Source: Rhodanobacteraceae bacterium (lineage in GTDB: Bacteria > Pseudomonadota > Gammaproteobacteria > Xanthomonadales > Xanthomonadaceae). From it: a stretch of DNA of 64,000 bases. Shown in pieces: positions 18,807-27,333 of this stretch (the stretch's first letter is position 1; the number at the start of each line of letters is the position of its first letter). The stretch is taken from positions 1-64,000 of the forward strand of contig JACKOX010000001.1 of assembly GCA_024233975.1 (NCBI GenBank), written 5' to 3'. The position numbers and the translations under genes are program-made. Under the pieces are notes generated by a model that saw only the letters and a program-made list of their open reading frames with translations, ran no database searches and was not told the DNA's origin.

Positions 18807-19811
18807 TCAGGCCGCCTTGCCGGTGACTTCGATCTGCTGGTCGATGGCGCCGAAGATGCTGTGGCCGTCGGCGTCCAGCATTTCGATGCGCACGCGATCG
18901 CCATGCTTCATGAACGGCGTGCTCGGCTTGCCGTCACGCAGGGTTTCAACGGTGCGCTGCTCGGCAAAGCAGGAGGCGCCCAGCGAGGTGTCCTCGTTGG
19001 CCACGGTGCCGGAACCGACCAGCGTGCCGGCCGACAACGGACGCGTCTTCGCCGCATGAGCGACCAGCTGCGCGAAGTTGAACTGCATGTCCACGCCGGC
19101 TTCCGGCGCACCGAACCATTCACCGTTGTAGTGGGTAAGCATCGGCCGGTGCAGCTTGCTGTCGCGCCAGGCGTCACCCAGCTCGTCCGGCGTGACGAAC
19201 ACCGGGCTCAGTGCCGAACGCGGCTTGGACTGCAGGAAGCCGAAGCCCTTCGCGAGCTCGCCCGGAATCAGGCCACGCAGGCTGACGTCGTTGACCAGAC
19301 CGATCAGCTGGATGTGGCCCGACGCATCCGCCGGCGTTACCGCCATCGGCACGTCGTCGGTGACGATGATGACTTCGGCTTCCAGGTCGATGCCATAATC
19401 CTCGCTGGGCACGACCACCGGATCGCGCGGGCCGAGGAAGCCGGCACTGGTCGCCTGGTACATCAGCGGATCAGTGTAGAAGGTTTCCGGCACTTCGGCG
19501 CCACGGGCGCGACGCACGCGTTCGACATGCGGCAGGTAAGCCGAACCATCGACGAACTCGTAGGCACGCGGCAGCGGAGCGGCCAGCGTGTCCACGTTGA
19601 GTTCGAAGCTGTCTTTCGCGCTGCCATCCTGCAGCTGCTGGTACAGCGCATTCAGGCGCGGCGCGACGTTCGACCAGTCCTCCAGTGCGCGCTGCAGGGT
19701 GTCGGCAATGCCGGTCGCCTTGACCGCGCGACTGAGGTCGCGACTGACCACGATCAGGGTGCCGTCGCGGCCACCCGGCTGGTCGGAATGTTTGAGGGAA
19801 GCAAGCTTCAT
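18807..19811 (-). CDS. fahA: Fumarylacetoacetate hydrolase
   Basis: A 334-residue hydrolase splitting fumarylacetoacetate to fumarate and acetoacetate, the last step of tyrosine degradation. It is the shorter bacterial form (the animal enzyme is about 420). FAH-family signs are DYGIDLEAEVIIV (metal-ligand acidic cluster), AKGFGFLQSKP, and the C-terminal GTLVGSGTVANED stretch. It lies 55 bases after hmgA in the same orientation, so it is almost certainly part of one operon hppD-hmgA-fahA-maiA. Confidence 0.9.
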   Translation of the reverse strand: MKLASLKHSDQPGGRDGTLIVVSRDLSRAVKATGIADTLQRALEDWSNVAPRLNALYQQLQDGSAKDSFELNVDTLAAPLPRAYEFVDGSAYLPHVERVRRARGAEVPETFYTDPLMYQATSAGFLGPRDPVVVPSEDYGIDLEAEVIIVTDDVPMAVTPADASGHIQLIGLVNDVSLRGLIPGELAKGFGFLQSKPRSALSPVFVTPDELGDAWRDSKLHRPMLTHYNGEWFGAPEAGVDMQFNFAQLVAHAAKTRPLSAGTLVGSGTVANEDTSLGASCFAEQRTVETLRDGKPSTPFMKHGDRVRIEMLDADGHSIFGAIDQQIEVTGKAA

Positions 19812-19866
19812 CGAAAACTCCAGGTCGTCGATTCGGTGCCACGCAATCCCGCGCGGCGATGTCGGT

Positions 19867-21165
19867 TCAGTTCGAAGGTGGCGCGAAATTCGCCTTCAGC
19901 CCCTGCCAGCACTGCTGGTAGTCGCGCTGGCGATGCACGGCATCCAGCGCCTGCTGGGTCGGGCGCAGCACCGCACGGGTCTCGAACATGAAGGCCATGG
20001 TATCGGTGATCACGTCCGGCTTGGACAGGTCGGCGCTCGACGCCTTCTCGAAGGTCGCCGCATCCGGGCCGTGGCCGGTGAAGCTGTTGTGCAGCGAGCT
20101 GCCGCCGGGCACGAATCCATCGGCCTTGGCGTCGTATGCGCCGTGGATCAGGCCCATGAATTCGCTGGCGATGTTGCGGTGGAACCAGGGCGGCCGGAAC
20201 GTGTCCTGCATCGCCAGGATGCGCGGCGGGAAGATCACGAAATCGAGGTTGCTGGTACCCGGCGTGTCGCTGGCCGAATGCAGCACCAGGAAGATCGACG
20301 GATCCGGGTGGTCGTAGCTGATCGAACCGATGGTGTTGAAGCGACGCAGGTCGTAGCGATACGGCGCGTAGTTGCCGTGCCAGCCGACCACGTCCAGCGG
20401 CGAATGCCCGATGGGCGCGCGCCAGAGATGCCCCTGGAACTTGGCGATCAACTCGAAACTGCCTTCAGCCTGTTCATAGGCCGCGACCGGCGTTTCGAAG
20501 TCGCGCGGATTGGCCAGGCCGTTGCTGCCAATCGGGCCCAGGTCCGGCAGTTTCAGCAGCGCACCGAAGTTCTCGCAGACGTAGCCGCGCGCCTCACCAT
20601 CCGGCAACGTCACCGCAAAACGGATGCCGCGCGGAATCACCGCGATCTGCTGCGGCTCGACCTCGATCACACCCATCTCGGTGGCGATGCGCAGGCGGCC
20701 CTGCTGCGGGACGATCAGCAGCTCGCCGTCGGCGTCGTAGAACCATCGGCCCTGCATGTCGCGATTGGCGGCATACAGGTGAATGCCAACGCCATGCTGC
20801 CCGGCTGCCGACCCGCTTCCGGCCATGGTGAGCAGGCCATCGACGAAGTCGGCTGGCCGCTCGGGTATCGGCAGCGGATTCCAGCGCAGCTGGTCCGGCG
20901 TCACCGGACCATTGCCGAAATCGTTATGGAAGCGTGGCTGCGAATACGACTCGAAGCTGCCGTGCATGGCGCCCGGGCGGATCCGGTACAGCCAGCTGCG
21001 ACGATTCTCACCGCGTGGCGCGGTGAAGGCCGTGCCGCTCATCTGCTCGGCATAGAGGCCGTGCGCGACGCGCTGCGGCGAATTGCGGCCTTCCGGCAAG
21101 GTGCCGGGAACGGCTTCGGTCGCGCATTCGTTGCCGAAACCGGTCATGTAGCGGAGTTCGCTCAT
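19867..21165 (-). CDS. hmgA: Homogentisate 1,2-dioxygenase
   Basis: A 432-residue Fe(II) ring-cleavage dioxygenase turning homogentisate into maleylacetoacetate. Recognised by the N-terminus RYMTGFGNECATEA(V)PGTLP and the active-site region EFMGLIHGAYDAKADGF...GGSSLHN, which carries metal-ligand Glu and His residues. Length agrees with the family (about 430-440). It is 13 bases downstream of hppD, consistent with co-transcription. Loss of this step causes pyomelanin accumulation in many bacteria; here the gene is intact. Confidence 0.95.
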   Translation of the reverse strand: MSELRYMTGFGNECATEAVPGTLPEGRNSPQRVAHGLYAEQMSGTAFTAPRGENRRSWLYRIRPGAMHGSFESYSQPRFHNDFGNGPVTPDQLRWNPLPIPERPADFVDGLLTMAGSGSAAGQHGVGIHLYAANRDMQGRWFYDADGELLIVPQQGRLRIATEMGVIEVEPQQIAVIPRGIRFAVTLPDGEARGYVCENFGALLKLPDLGPIGSNGLANPRDFETPVAAYEQAEGSFELIAKFQGHLWRAPIGHSPLDVVGWHGNYAPYRYDLRRFNTIGSISYDHPDPSIFLVLHSASDTPGTSNLDFVIFPPRILAMQDTFRPPWFHRNIASEFMGLIHGAYDAKADGFVPGGSSLHNSFTGHGPDAATFEKASSADLSKPDVITDTMAFMFETRAVLRPTQQALDAVHRQRDYQQCWQGLKANFAPPSN

Positions 21166-21178
21166 GGCTGGTCTCCGC

Positions 21179-22285
21179 TCAGAGCACGCCGCGCTTCATC
21201 TGGTCGCGCTCGATGCTCTCGAACAGCGCCTGGAAGTTGCCCTCGCCAAAACCTTCATTGCCCTTGCGCTGGATGATCTCGAAGAAGATCGGCCCCAGTG
21301 CGTTCTGGGTGAAGATCTGCAGCAGCTTGCGCTGCTTGGTCTCCGGGTCGGCGTCGATCAGGATCTTGTTGGCGCGCAGGCGTGCAACATCCTCGCCATG
21401 GTCCGGGATGCGCTGGTCGACCACGTCGAAGTAAGTGTCCGGCGTATCAAGGAACTCGATACCCTGCGCGCGCATGGCTTCCACGGTGTCGTAGATGTTG
21501 TCGGTGAAACAGGCGATGTGCTGGATGCCCTCGCCCTTGTAGGTGTCGAGGTATTCGTTGATCTGCGACTTCGGATCGCTGGACTCGTTGAGCGGGATGC
21601 GCACCATGCCGTCCGGCGCGGTCATCGCCTTGGACAGCAGGCCGGTCTTGGCGCCCTTGATGTCGAAGTAGCGGATCTCGCGGAAGTTGAACAGGCGCTC
21701 GTAGTAGTCCGCCCACTTGCCCATGTTGCCGTGGTAGAGGTTGTGGGTCAGGTGGTCGATGAAGGTGAGGCCAAAGCCCTTCGGCATCAGGTCCACGCCC
21801 GGCAGGTATTCGTAGTCCGGATCGTGGATGGTGCCTTCGTCATCGTAGCGATCGACGATGTAGAGCATGCAGCCGCCGATACCCTTGATCACCGGCGCTG
21901 CCACCGCCTTGGTCAGCTCGTCGGCGGCGTCGAAGGATTCCGCGCCGTTCTTCAGTGCCTGCACCCGCGCCCACTCGGCCAGCTTGTTGACGCGGATCGC
22001 GAAACCGCAGGCAGACGGACCGTGTTCTGCCGCGAAACGCGCGGCAAATGAGTCCGGATCCTCGTTGATCAGGAAGGTGCAGTCGCCCTGGCGATAGGTG
22101 CTGATCGGTCGCGTCTTGTGACGTGCGACCTGGACGAAACCGAGGCGCTTGAAGTAATCATGCAGGTGGCCGGCCTGGCCTTCCGGCGCGGCATATTCGA
22201 CGAACTCGAAGCCGTCGATGCCCATCGGGTTCTCGAAGGTGCTGACGTCCATGCCAACGTTGGCGGTAGCAGACTGCGTATTCAT
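21179..22285 (-). CDS. hppD: 4-hydroxyphenylpyruvate dioxygenase
   Basis: A 368-residue Fe(II) dioxygenase forming homogentisate from 4-hydroxyphenylpyruvate. It has two vicinal-oxygen-chelate halves: N-terminal GIDGFEFVEYAAPE and C-terminal IQHIACFTDNIYDTVEAM, then QIFTQNALGPIFFEIIQRKG with the conserved Glu ligand and the F-x-EGNFQALFESIE tail. The start at MNTQSATANVGMDV is supported by GGAGG seven bases upstream. It is the first gene of the tyrosine catabolic operon, divergent from a MarR regulator with a palindrome between them. Confidence 0.95.
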   Translation of the reverse strand: MNTQSATANVGMDVSTFENPMGIDGFEFVEYAAPEGQAGHLHDYFKRLGFVQVARHKTRPISTYRQGDCTFLINEDPDSFAARFAAEHGPSACGFAIRVNKLAEWARVQALKNGAESFDAADELTKAVAAPVIKGIGGCMLYIVDRYDDEGTIHDPDYEYLPGVDLMPKGFGLTFIDHLTHNLYHGNMGKWADYYERLFNFREIRYFDIKGAKTGLLSKAMTAPDGMVRIPLNESSDPKSQINEYLDTYKGEGIQHIACFTDNIYDTVEAMRAQGIEFLDTPDTYFDVVDQRIPDHGEDVARLRANKILIDADPETKQRKLLQIFTQNALGPIFFEIIQRKGNEGFGEGNFQALFESIERDQMKRGVL

Positions 22286-22372
22286 GCGGGCCTCCCGGGA
22301 AAGCTGGTTCTCGGCCGGAACAGTGATTCCCGACCAGACGCGGCGACTTGCGCCGAAGTGGAAGAGCATATA

Positions 22373-22386
22373 GTTTCATATGAAAC
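22373..22386. promoter_or_regulatory. Palindromic operator candidate between hppD and marR
   Basis: A perfect 14-bp palindrome, GTTTCATATGAAAC, lies in the divergent intergenic region 87 bases upstream of hppD and 47 bases upstream of the preferred marR start. MarR dimers bind palindromes of this size, so it is probably the binding site of the adjacent regulator, controlling hppD and itself. This assignment is inferred from position and symmetry. Confidence 0.6.
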
Positions 22387-22433
22387 CATTAGCCGCAAGC
22401 GACCCCGACCCGTCCATTCATGTGACGCCACCC

Positions 22434-22889
22434 ATGTCCACGACGCTAGACCTCGAACGATTCCTCCCCTATCAGCTGTCGGTGCTGTCCAACCGCATCA
22501 GTCAGGACATCGCCAACCTGTACCAGACGCGCCATTCGCTGAGCGTCACCGAATGGCGGATGATCGCCGTGCTGGCGCAGCACCCGGGTATTTCCGCCGG
22601 AGAAGCCGCCGAGCGCACCGCCATGGACAAGGTCGCCATCAGCCGCGCGGTGGCATCGCTGACGGAATCGGGTCGGGTGACGCGCGAAACGCATAGCGAC
22701 GACCGCCGCCGCGCGGTGTTGCGCCTCACGCCTGCCGGACAAGCCATCCACGACGAAGTCGCCCCACTGGCGCTGGCCTATGAACAGCGCCTGCTGGACG
22801 GACTCAGCGCCGACGAGCGGCTGGCGCTGGACTCACTGCTGGGCCGTGTGGCGGAACTGGAACGCGCCACGCGCGGCAACCGGTCCTGA
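22434..22889 (+). CDS. MarR-family transcriptional regulator
   Basis: A 151-residue winged-helix regulator. MarR features: N-terminal dimerisation helix (FLPYQLSVLSNRISQDI), SVTEWRMIAVLAQHPGISAGEAAE, the recognition helix MDKVAISRAVASLTESG, and the wing DDRRRAVLRLTPAGQ. The start is set at MSTTLDLERFLPY; the upstream ATG at 22380 would place the palindromic operator inside the coding sequence and adds 18 atypical residues. Being divergent from hppD, it most likely controls tyrosine/homogentisate degradation, by analogy with MarR/IclR-type regulators beside hmg genes. The effector is unknown. Confidence 0.88.
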   Translation: MSTTLDLERFLPYQLSVLSNRISQDIANLYQTRHSLSVTEWRMIAVLAQHPGISAGEAAERTAMDKVAISRAVASLTESGRVTRETHSDDRRRAVLRLTPAGQAIHDEVAPLALAYEQRLLDGLSADERLALDSLLGRVAELERATRGNRS

Positions 22890-22920
22890 CGGCAACTCGC
22901 CAGACCTTCCGGGTGACCGG

Positions 22921-22959
22921 AAACGCAAACGGGCGGCCATGAGCCGCCCGTTTGCGTTT
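22921..22959. terminator. Strong bidirectional terminator
   Basis: A perfect 17-bp stem (AAACGCAAACGGGCGGC and its complement) has a 5-base loop; the A/T-rich ends supply a U-rich tail in either direction. It lies between the marR stop and the convergent small membrane gene (stop at 22979). Its core GGGCGGC stem is nearly the same as that of the terminator at 17,915. Confidence 0.88.
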
Positions 22960-22978
22960 CTACAGACACTTGCTTTGG

Positions 22979-23404
22979 CTAGCGCAGCCAGCCCTTGCGC
23001 GTGGCGGCTGCCGCCAACCACACAAGCAAGGCCGCGACACCGATGATCATCGCCGCCATCGCCATGCCGCCGGGACCGGCATCCGCGAAGTTGCCTGCCG
23101 ACGCGGCCTGTCCCATCTGCATGAACACCGCCAGCGCTGACGCCAGCAGCGCACCCTTCGCCAGTCGGCTACGGATCAGCAGCAACGCACAACCGATGGC
23201 ACCACCGAACACCGCAATGCCGAACGCAATGGTCGCCCACATTGGTCGCGCTTCAATCTGAACACGCTGGGCTTCCGGCAGCTGCGCCAGCATGTCGGGC
23301 GTCATCATCATCTGGCCAACGAAGGCCATCACCCCAAGCATGTTCCACAGCAGCGCGACGACGCTGACGATCCAGAACCAGACCGGTGGCTTGCTGCTAC
23401 TCAT
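22979..23404 (-). CDS. Small four-helix membrane protein, unknown function
   Basis: A 141-residue protein with four predicted membrane segments (FWIVSVVALLWNMLGVMAF; ATIAFGIAVFGGAIGCALLL; ALLASALAVFMQM; AMAAMIIGVAALLVWLAAA) and a basic C-terminus. The pattern resembles small hypothetical inner-membrane proteins common in Proteobacteria, but I do not recognise a named family. It is downstream of the POT transporter gene (73-base gap) and could share its transcript. Confidence 0.7.
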   Translation of the reverse strand: MSSSKPPVWFWIVSVVALLWNMLGVMAFVGQMMMTPDMLAQLPEAQRVQIEARPMWATIAFGIAVFGGAIGCALLLIRSRLAKGALLASALAVFMQMGQAASAGNFADAGPGGMAMAAMIIGVAALLVWLAAAATRKGWLR

Positions 23405-23477
23405 GACATCACCTCGCTTGCATTGCCTTGCGGAAACCCCGACAGGCCGCAGCCTGCCGGAATCTGTCGTTCCGGCC

Positions 23478-24980
23478 TTACTTCACGCCGTGCATCAGGC
23501 GCTGGACCAGCGGCGCGGCAAGGAATAGCACCACGCCGGCACCAACCAGCGCATAGAAGCCGAAGTTGTAGCCGGCCTGCGCCGAAGCAACCGTCATGCC
23601 GGCCTCACCACTGACGCTGGCCGCGAACAGACCGGACAGGTTGTTGCCGATGGAAATCGACAGGAACCAGCAGCCCATGGCCAGGCCGCCAAGGCGCGAC
23701 GGCGCCAGCTTGGTGGTCATCGACAGGCCAATTGGTGACAGGCACAGCTCACCCACGGACTGGATCACGTAGACCATGAACAGCGTCCAGAACGGGATCT
23801 TCATCGTCTGAGGGTCAACCAGCTTGCTGAGCGCAAACACCAGCAGCAGGAACGCGAGCCCGTTGAAGATCAGGCCGAGACCGAACTTGCGTGGGATCGA
23901 CGGATTGCGCTTGCCCATCCGCACCCACAACCACGCCAGTACCGGCGCCAACGCAATGATGGCGATGGAGTTGACCGACTGGAACCAGCCCACCGGGAAC
24001 GTCCAGTCACCGAATTCGCGATTGACGATCTTGTCGGCAAGGAAGTTGAAGCTCGACCCGGCCTGCTCGAAGAACATCCAGAAAAGAACGTTGAAGCCGA
24101 AGATGATCAGCATCGCGATGACCATGTCGCGCGCCACGCTGCCTTCACGAACACCCTCTGCCAACAGCAGCACCGCAGGCACGATGAACAGCGCCATCAG
24201 AATCCACTGCAACGTGGTGGCATCGATGGTCAGCAGGAAGTAGACGAGCGGAATAGCGGCGAGTGCACCTGCCGCCACCATGAACACGCGACCCAGGCCC
24301 GGCGCGTCGGCCGGCGGTGCGCCAATGCCCTTGAGCTGGTGACGGCCAAACCAGAACCAGATCAGGCTGATGACCATGCCGATGGCCGCGGCGATGAACA
24401 CCGCCTTGTAGGCCGGCATTTCAGCGGAGCCGAAGATGTTCTCGGCGAAGATGCCGGTCAGGATCGGCGCGATGAACGCACCGGCGTTGATGCCCATGTA
24501 GAAGATGGTGAAGCCGGAATCCCGTCGATCATCGCCCGTTGCGTAAAGCTTGCCGACCATGGTCGAGATGATCGGCTTGAACAGGCCGTTGCCGACGATG
24601 GTGACGGCCAGTCCCAGCTTGAACAGGCTATGGTCCGGCAGCGCGACCATGAACAGCCCGATCGCCATGATCAAGGCGCCAAGCAGGATGGCTCGCTGGT
24701 ATCCAATCAGCTTGTCGGCAACGTAGCCGCCGAAGATGGCCGCGGCATAGACCAGCGCGAGATAGGCGCCGTAAAGCGCATTGGCAGGAGCTTCGCCCTC
24801 GCCGCTACCGTCATAGAACTGGGCAACGATGTACAGGGTGAGAGCCCAGCGCATGCCATAGAAGGCAAAACGCTCCCAGAACTCGGTCATGAAAAGCATC
24901 CACAGAGGACGCGGATGACCGAGTACGGTCTTGAACTCGGGCAGGTCGTTGGAGCCGTTAGCGGCGACGGTGTTGCTCAT
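23478..24980 (-). CDS. Proton-dependent oligopeptide transporter (POT/PTR2 family)
   Basis: A 500-residue major facilitator with about 14 membrane segments that imports di- and tripeptides with protons. Family signs: FWERFAFYGMRWALTLYI (the conserved E-x-F-x-Y/F-G-M motif of helix 1), GGYVADKLIGYQRAI, and FYMGINAGAFIAPIL (PTR2 signature 2). Length matches bacterial DtpT proteins. It is encoded between kynA and the amino-acid degradation genes, fitting peptide-based nutrition. Its promoter probably lies in the 218 bases before the start, which also hold the kynA terminator. Confidence 0.9.
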   Translation of the reverse strand: MSNTVAANGSNDLPEFKTVLGHPRPLWMLFMTEFWERFAFYGMRWALTLYIVAQFYDGSGEGEAPANALYGAYLALVYAAAIFGGYVADKLIGYQRAILLGALIMAIGLFMVALPDHSLFKLGLAVTIVGNGLFKPIISTMVGKLYATGDDRRDSGFTIFYMGINAGAFIAPILTGIFAENIFGSAEMPAYKAVFIAAAIGMVISLIWFWFGRHQLKGIGAPPADAPGLGRVFMVAAGALAAIPLVYFLLTIDATTLQWILMALFIVPAVLLLAEGVREGSVARDMVIAMLIIFGFNVLFWMFFEQAGSSFNFLADKIVNREFGDWTFPVGWFQSVNSIAIIALAPVLAWLWVRMGKRNPSIPRKFGLGLIFNGLAFLLLVFALSKLVDPQTMKIPFWTLFMVYVIQSVGELCLSPIGLSMTTKLAPSRLGGLAMGCWFLSISIGNNLSGLFAASVSGEAGMTVASAQAGYNFGFYALVGAGVVLFLAAPLVQRLMHGVK

Positions 24981-25048
24981 TGCGGAGAATCTCCCCCAGG
25001 GTCAATCGGATCGTCGATGGCGGGACACGCGGGTCTCCGCACATGAAA

Positions 25049-25068
25049 CGGCCCCGACACCGGGGCCG
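25049..25068 (-). terminator. Terminator of kynA
   Basis: An 8-bp perfect stem CGGCCCCG/CGGGGCCG with a 4-base loop is followed on the minus strand by TTTCAT. It lies 131 bases after the kynA stop and 69 bases before the POT transporter start, separating the two transcripts. Confidence 0.7.
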
Positions 25069-25198
25069 CGCTGCATTCTTCCGCGGAATCACACGGAAAC
25101 CGGGTGAAAACCGCCGTCAAAGGCCGCAAAGGTGTACCCGCTGCCGGATAGCGAGTCAAACCAGACTGATGCTGCAGCGCAGCATTAACGTCCCGAAA

Positions 25199-26053
25199 TC
25201 AGGCTTCCAGCACACTACGTACATCGAACAGTTCCGGGAAGAAGGTCAGCTCCAGCGCCTGCTTCAGGAAACCCACGCCGCTGGAACCGCCGGTGCCGCG
25301 CTTGTAGCCGATGATGCGCTCGACGGTTTTCATGTGGCGGAAGCGCCAGAGCTGGAAACTTTCCTCCACGTCGACCAGCTGCTCGCAGAGGTGATAGGCC
25401 GACCAGTTGGACTCGGTGTCTTCGTAGATGCGCTTGAACACGGGAATCAGCGCCGGGTTGCGCCGGTGCGGCTCGGAAAAGTCGCGATCCACGCACTCCA
25501 CCGGCACGGCATGACCGTGGCGGGCGAGGTAGCGCAGGAACTCGTCATACAGCGATGGCGATTCCAGCGCCTCGCGCAGCGCCGCCTGCTGCTCGGGCGC
25601 ATGGGCAAACAGCGCGATCATGTCGGCGTTCTTGTTGCCCAGCAGGAACTCCACCATCCGGTACTGCAGCGACTGGAAACCCGAGGCATTGCCCAGCACG
25701 TGGCGGAACTGGACGTATTCCGACGGCGTGAGCGTCTCCAGCACCGCCCATTGCTCGAACAGCTGGCGCTGAACCTGCTTCACCCGCGCCAGAATCTTCA
25801 GGCAGGGATCCAGGTCATCGTTGCGCAGATGCTGCAGCGCGGCCTTCAGTTCGTGAATGATCAGTTTCAGCCAAAGCTCGGAAACCTGATGCTGGATGAT
25901 GAACAGCATTTCATCGTGGTGCGGTGGGTCGCCGTGCGGATGCTGCGCGCTCAGCAGCTGGTCGAGGCCGAGGTAGCCGCCGTAGCTGCTCTCGCGCTGC
26001 AGATCGACGGTGATGCCCTGCTCGAGGGCGCGGCGGTTTTCGTCACTGGCCAT
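25199..26053 (-). CDS. kynA: Tryptophan 2,3-dioxygenase
   Basis: A 284-residue haem dioxygenase opening the indole ring of tryptophan to N-formylkynurenine, the first step of the kynurenine pathway. Diagnostic stretches: SSYGGYLGLDQLLSAQHP, HDEMLFIIQHQVSELWLK (substrate-binding region), and the C-terminal FRHMKTVERIIGYKRGTGGSSGVGFL with the haem-ligand His and the conserved GTGGSSG loop. The start MASDENRRALEQG is chosen because longer frames add non-conserved residues. No kynurenine formamidase or kynureninase gene is in the window. Transcribed divergently from the E1alpha gene. Confidence 0.94.
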   Translation of the reverse strand: MASDENRRALEQGITVDLQRESSYGGYLGLDQLLSAQHPHGDPPHHDEMLFIIQHQVSELWLKLIIHELKAALQHLRNDDLDPCLKILARVKQVQRQLFEQWAVLETLTPSEYVQFRHVLGNASGFQSLQYRMVEFLLGNKNADMIALFAHAPEQQAALREALESPSLYDEFLRYLARHGHAVPVECVDRDFSEPHRRNPALIPVFKRIYEDTESNWSAYHLCEQLVDVEESFQLWRFRHMKTVERIIGYKRGTGGSSGVGFLKQALELTFFPELFDVRSVLEA

Positions 26054-26262
26054 GAAGAACCTTCGGTGGCGTATGGAGATCGCGGCAGTCGCCGCCCGGG
26101 TGGCCAAGTGTACGCACCGGGTCGACGGATGCCGAATGTCACGCGGCAGCGCAGCTTGCCATTGCCCGGGGCGCTTGTTATCAAGCCGTTCTCGCTCCGG
26201 GCATCCCAGGTCGACGCATCGACCTGCCGCGCCCAATGCAATCGCCGCATGGAAGAACGCGC

Positions 26263-27333
26263 ATGAGTACCGTCGCCACGTTCGACATCGAATACCTGCA
26301 ATACCTGAAACCTGATGGCACGCTCGCCGCCGAACCACCCGCAGAAGCCGCCGAACCGAAGCGCCTGGTCGCGCTGTTCAAGGAAATGCTGTTCCTGCGC
26401 GTGTTCGACGAAAAGGCGGTCAAGCTGCAGCGCACCGGCAAGCTCGGCACCTACGCCAGCTGCCTGGGCCACGAGGCCACCCACGTCGGCATCGGCGCCT
26501 CGATGAAGCCCGAGGACGTGTTCGCGCCGAGCTACCGCGAATACGGCGCGCAATTCCACCGCGGCGTGCATCCGCGTGAAGTGCTGATGTACTGGGGCGG
26601 CGACGAGCGCGGCAACGATTTCGAGATCCCGAAGAACGACTACCCATGGTGCGTGCCGATCGCCACGCAATGCCTGTACGCCGCCGGTGCCGCGCTGTCG
26701 TTCAAGCTGCGCGGGCAGAAGCGCATCGCGGTGACCTGCTGCGGCGACGGTGGTTCGTCGAAGACCGACACCTACGCCGCGATCAACTCCGCTGGCGCCT
26801 ACACGCTGCCGTTCATCCAGTGCATCGTGAACAACGGCTGGGCGATCTCGGTGCCGCGCCACGCGCAGACGGGTGCGCAGACGCTGGCACAGAAGGGCAT
26901 TGCCGGCGGACTGTACTGCCTGCAGGTCGACGGCAACGACATGATCGCGGTGCTCGAAGGCATGCGCCGCGCCACCGAGCGAGCGCGCAACGGCGAAGGT
27001 GCGAGCTGCATCGAGTTCATGACCTATCGCCTGTCCGACCACACCACCGCAGACGATGCACGCCGCTATCGTCCGGACGAGCAGGTGAAGGACGCCTGGG
27101 AGCGCGAGCCATTCATCCGACTGCGCCAATACCTGTCCGACAACGGCCACTGGGACGAAGCCACCGAGAAGGCCTGGCTGGTCGAATGCGCGACCCGCGT
27201 CGACGCCGAGGTCAACGCCTACCTGGAAAGCAAGCCGCAGCCGGTGGAGTCGATGTTCGACTATCTCTACGCCGAACTCCCTGCCGATCTTGAGCAGCAG
27301 CGCGCCGCCGCGCTGGCGCGGGAGGCGAAGTAA
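26263..27333 (+). CDS. 2-oxoacid dehydrogenase E1 alpha subunit (branched-chain type)
   Basis: A 356-residue thiamine-diphosphate enzyme subunit that decarboxylates a 2-oxoacid. The ThDP motif is GDGGSSKTDTYAA... ending in NN (GDG-x(about 25)-NN), and the phosphorylation-loop region is YRLSDHTTADD, the form found in branched-chain (BCKDH) and PdhA-type alpha subunits. The start is MSTVATFDIEYLQY, nine codons inside the longest frame. It begins an operon with E1beta (stop/start overlap TAATG) and E2. The substrate is probably branched-chain 2-oxoacids, since a separate aceF pyruvate E2 exists at 55.7 kb, but pyruvate cannot be excluded. Confidence 0.88.
   Translation: MSTVATFDIEYLQYLKPDGTLAAEPPAEAAEPKRLVALFKEMLFLRVFDEKAVKLQRTGKLGTYASCLGHEATHVGIGASMKPEDVFAPSYREYGAQFHRGVHPREVLMYWGGDERGNDFEIPKNDYPWCVPIATQCLYAAGAALSFKLRGQKRIAVTCCGDGGSSKTDTYAAINSAGAYTLPFIQCIVNNGWAISVPRHAQTGAQTLAQKGIAGGLYCLQVDGNDMIAVLEGMRRATERARNGEGASCIEFMTYRLSDHTTADDARRYRPDEQVKDAWEREPFIRLRQYLSDNGHWDEATEKAWLVECATRVDAEVNAYLESKPQPVESMFDYLYAELPADLEQQRAAALAREAK

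Noticed and set aside
19588..21276. A 562-codon plus-strand open frame
   Set aside because: It is antisense to fahA and hmgA, which are both well recognised.
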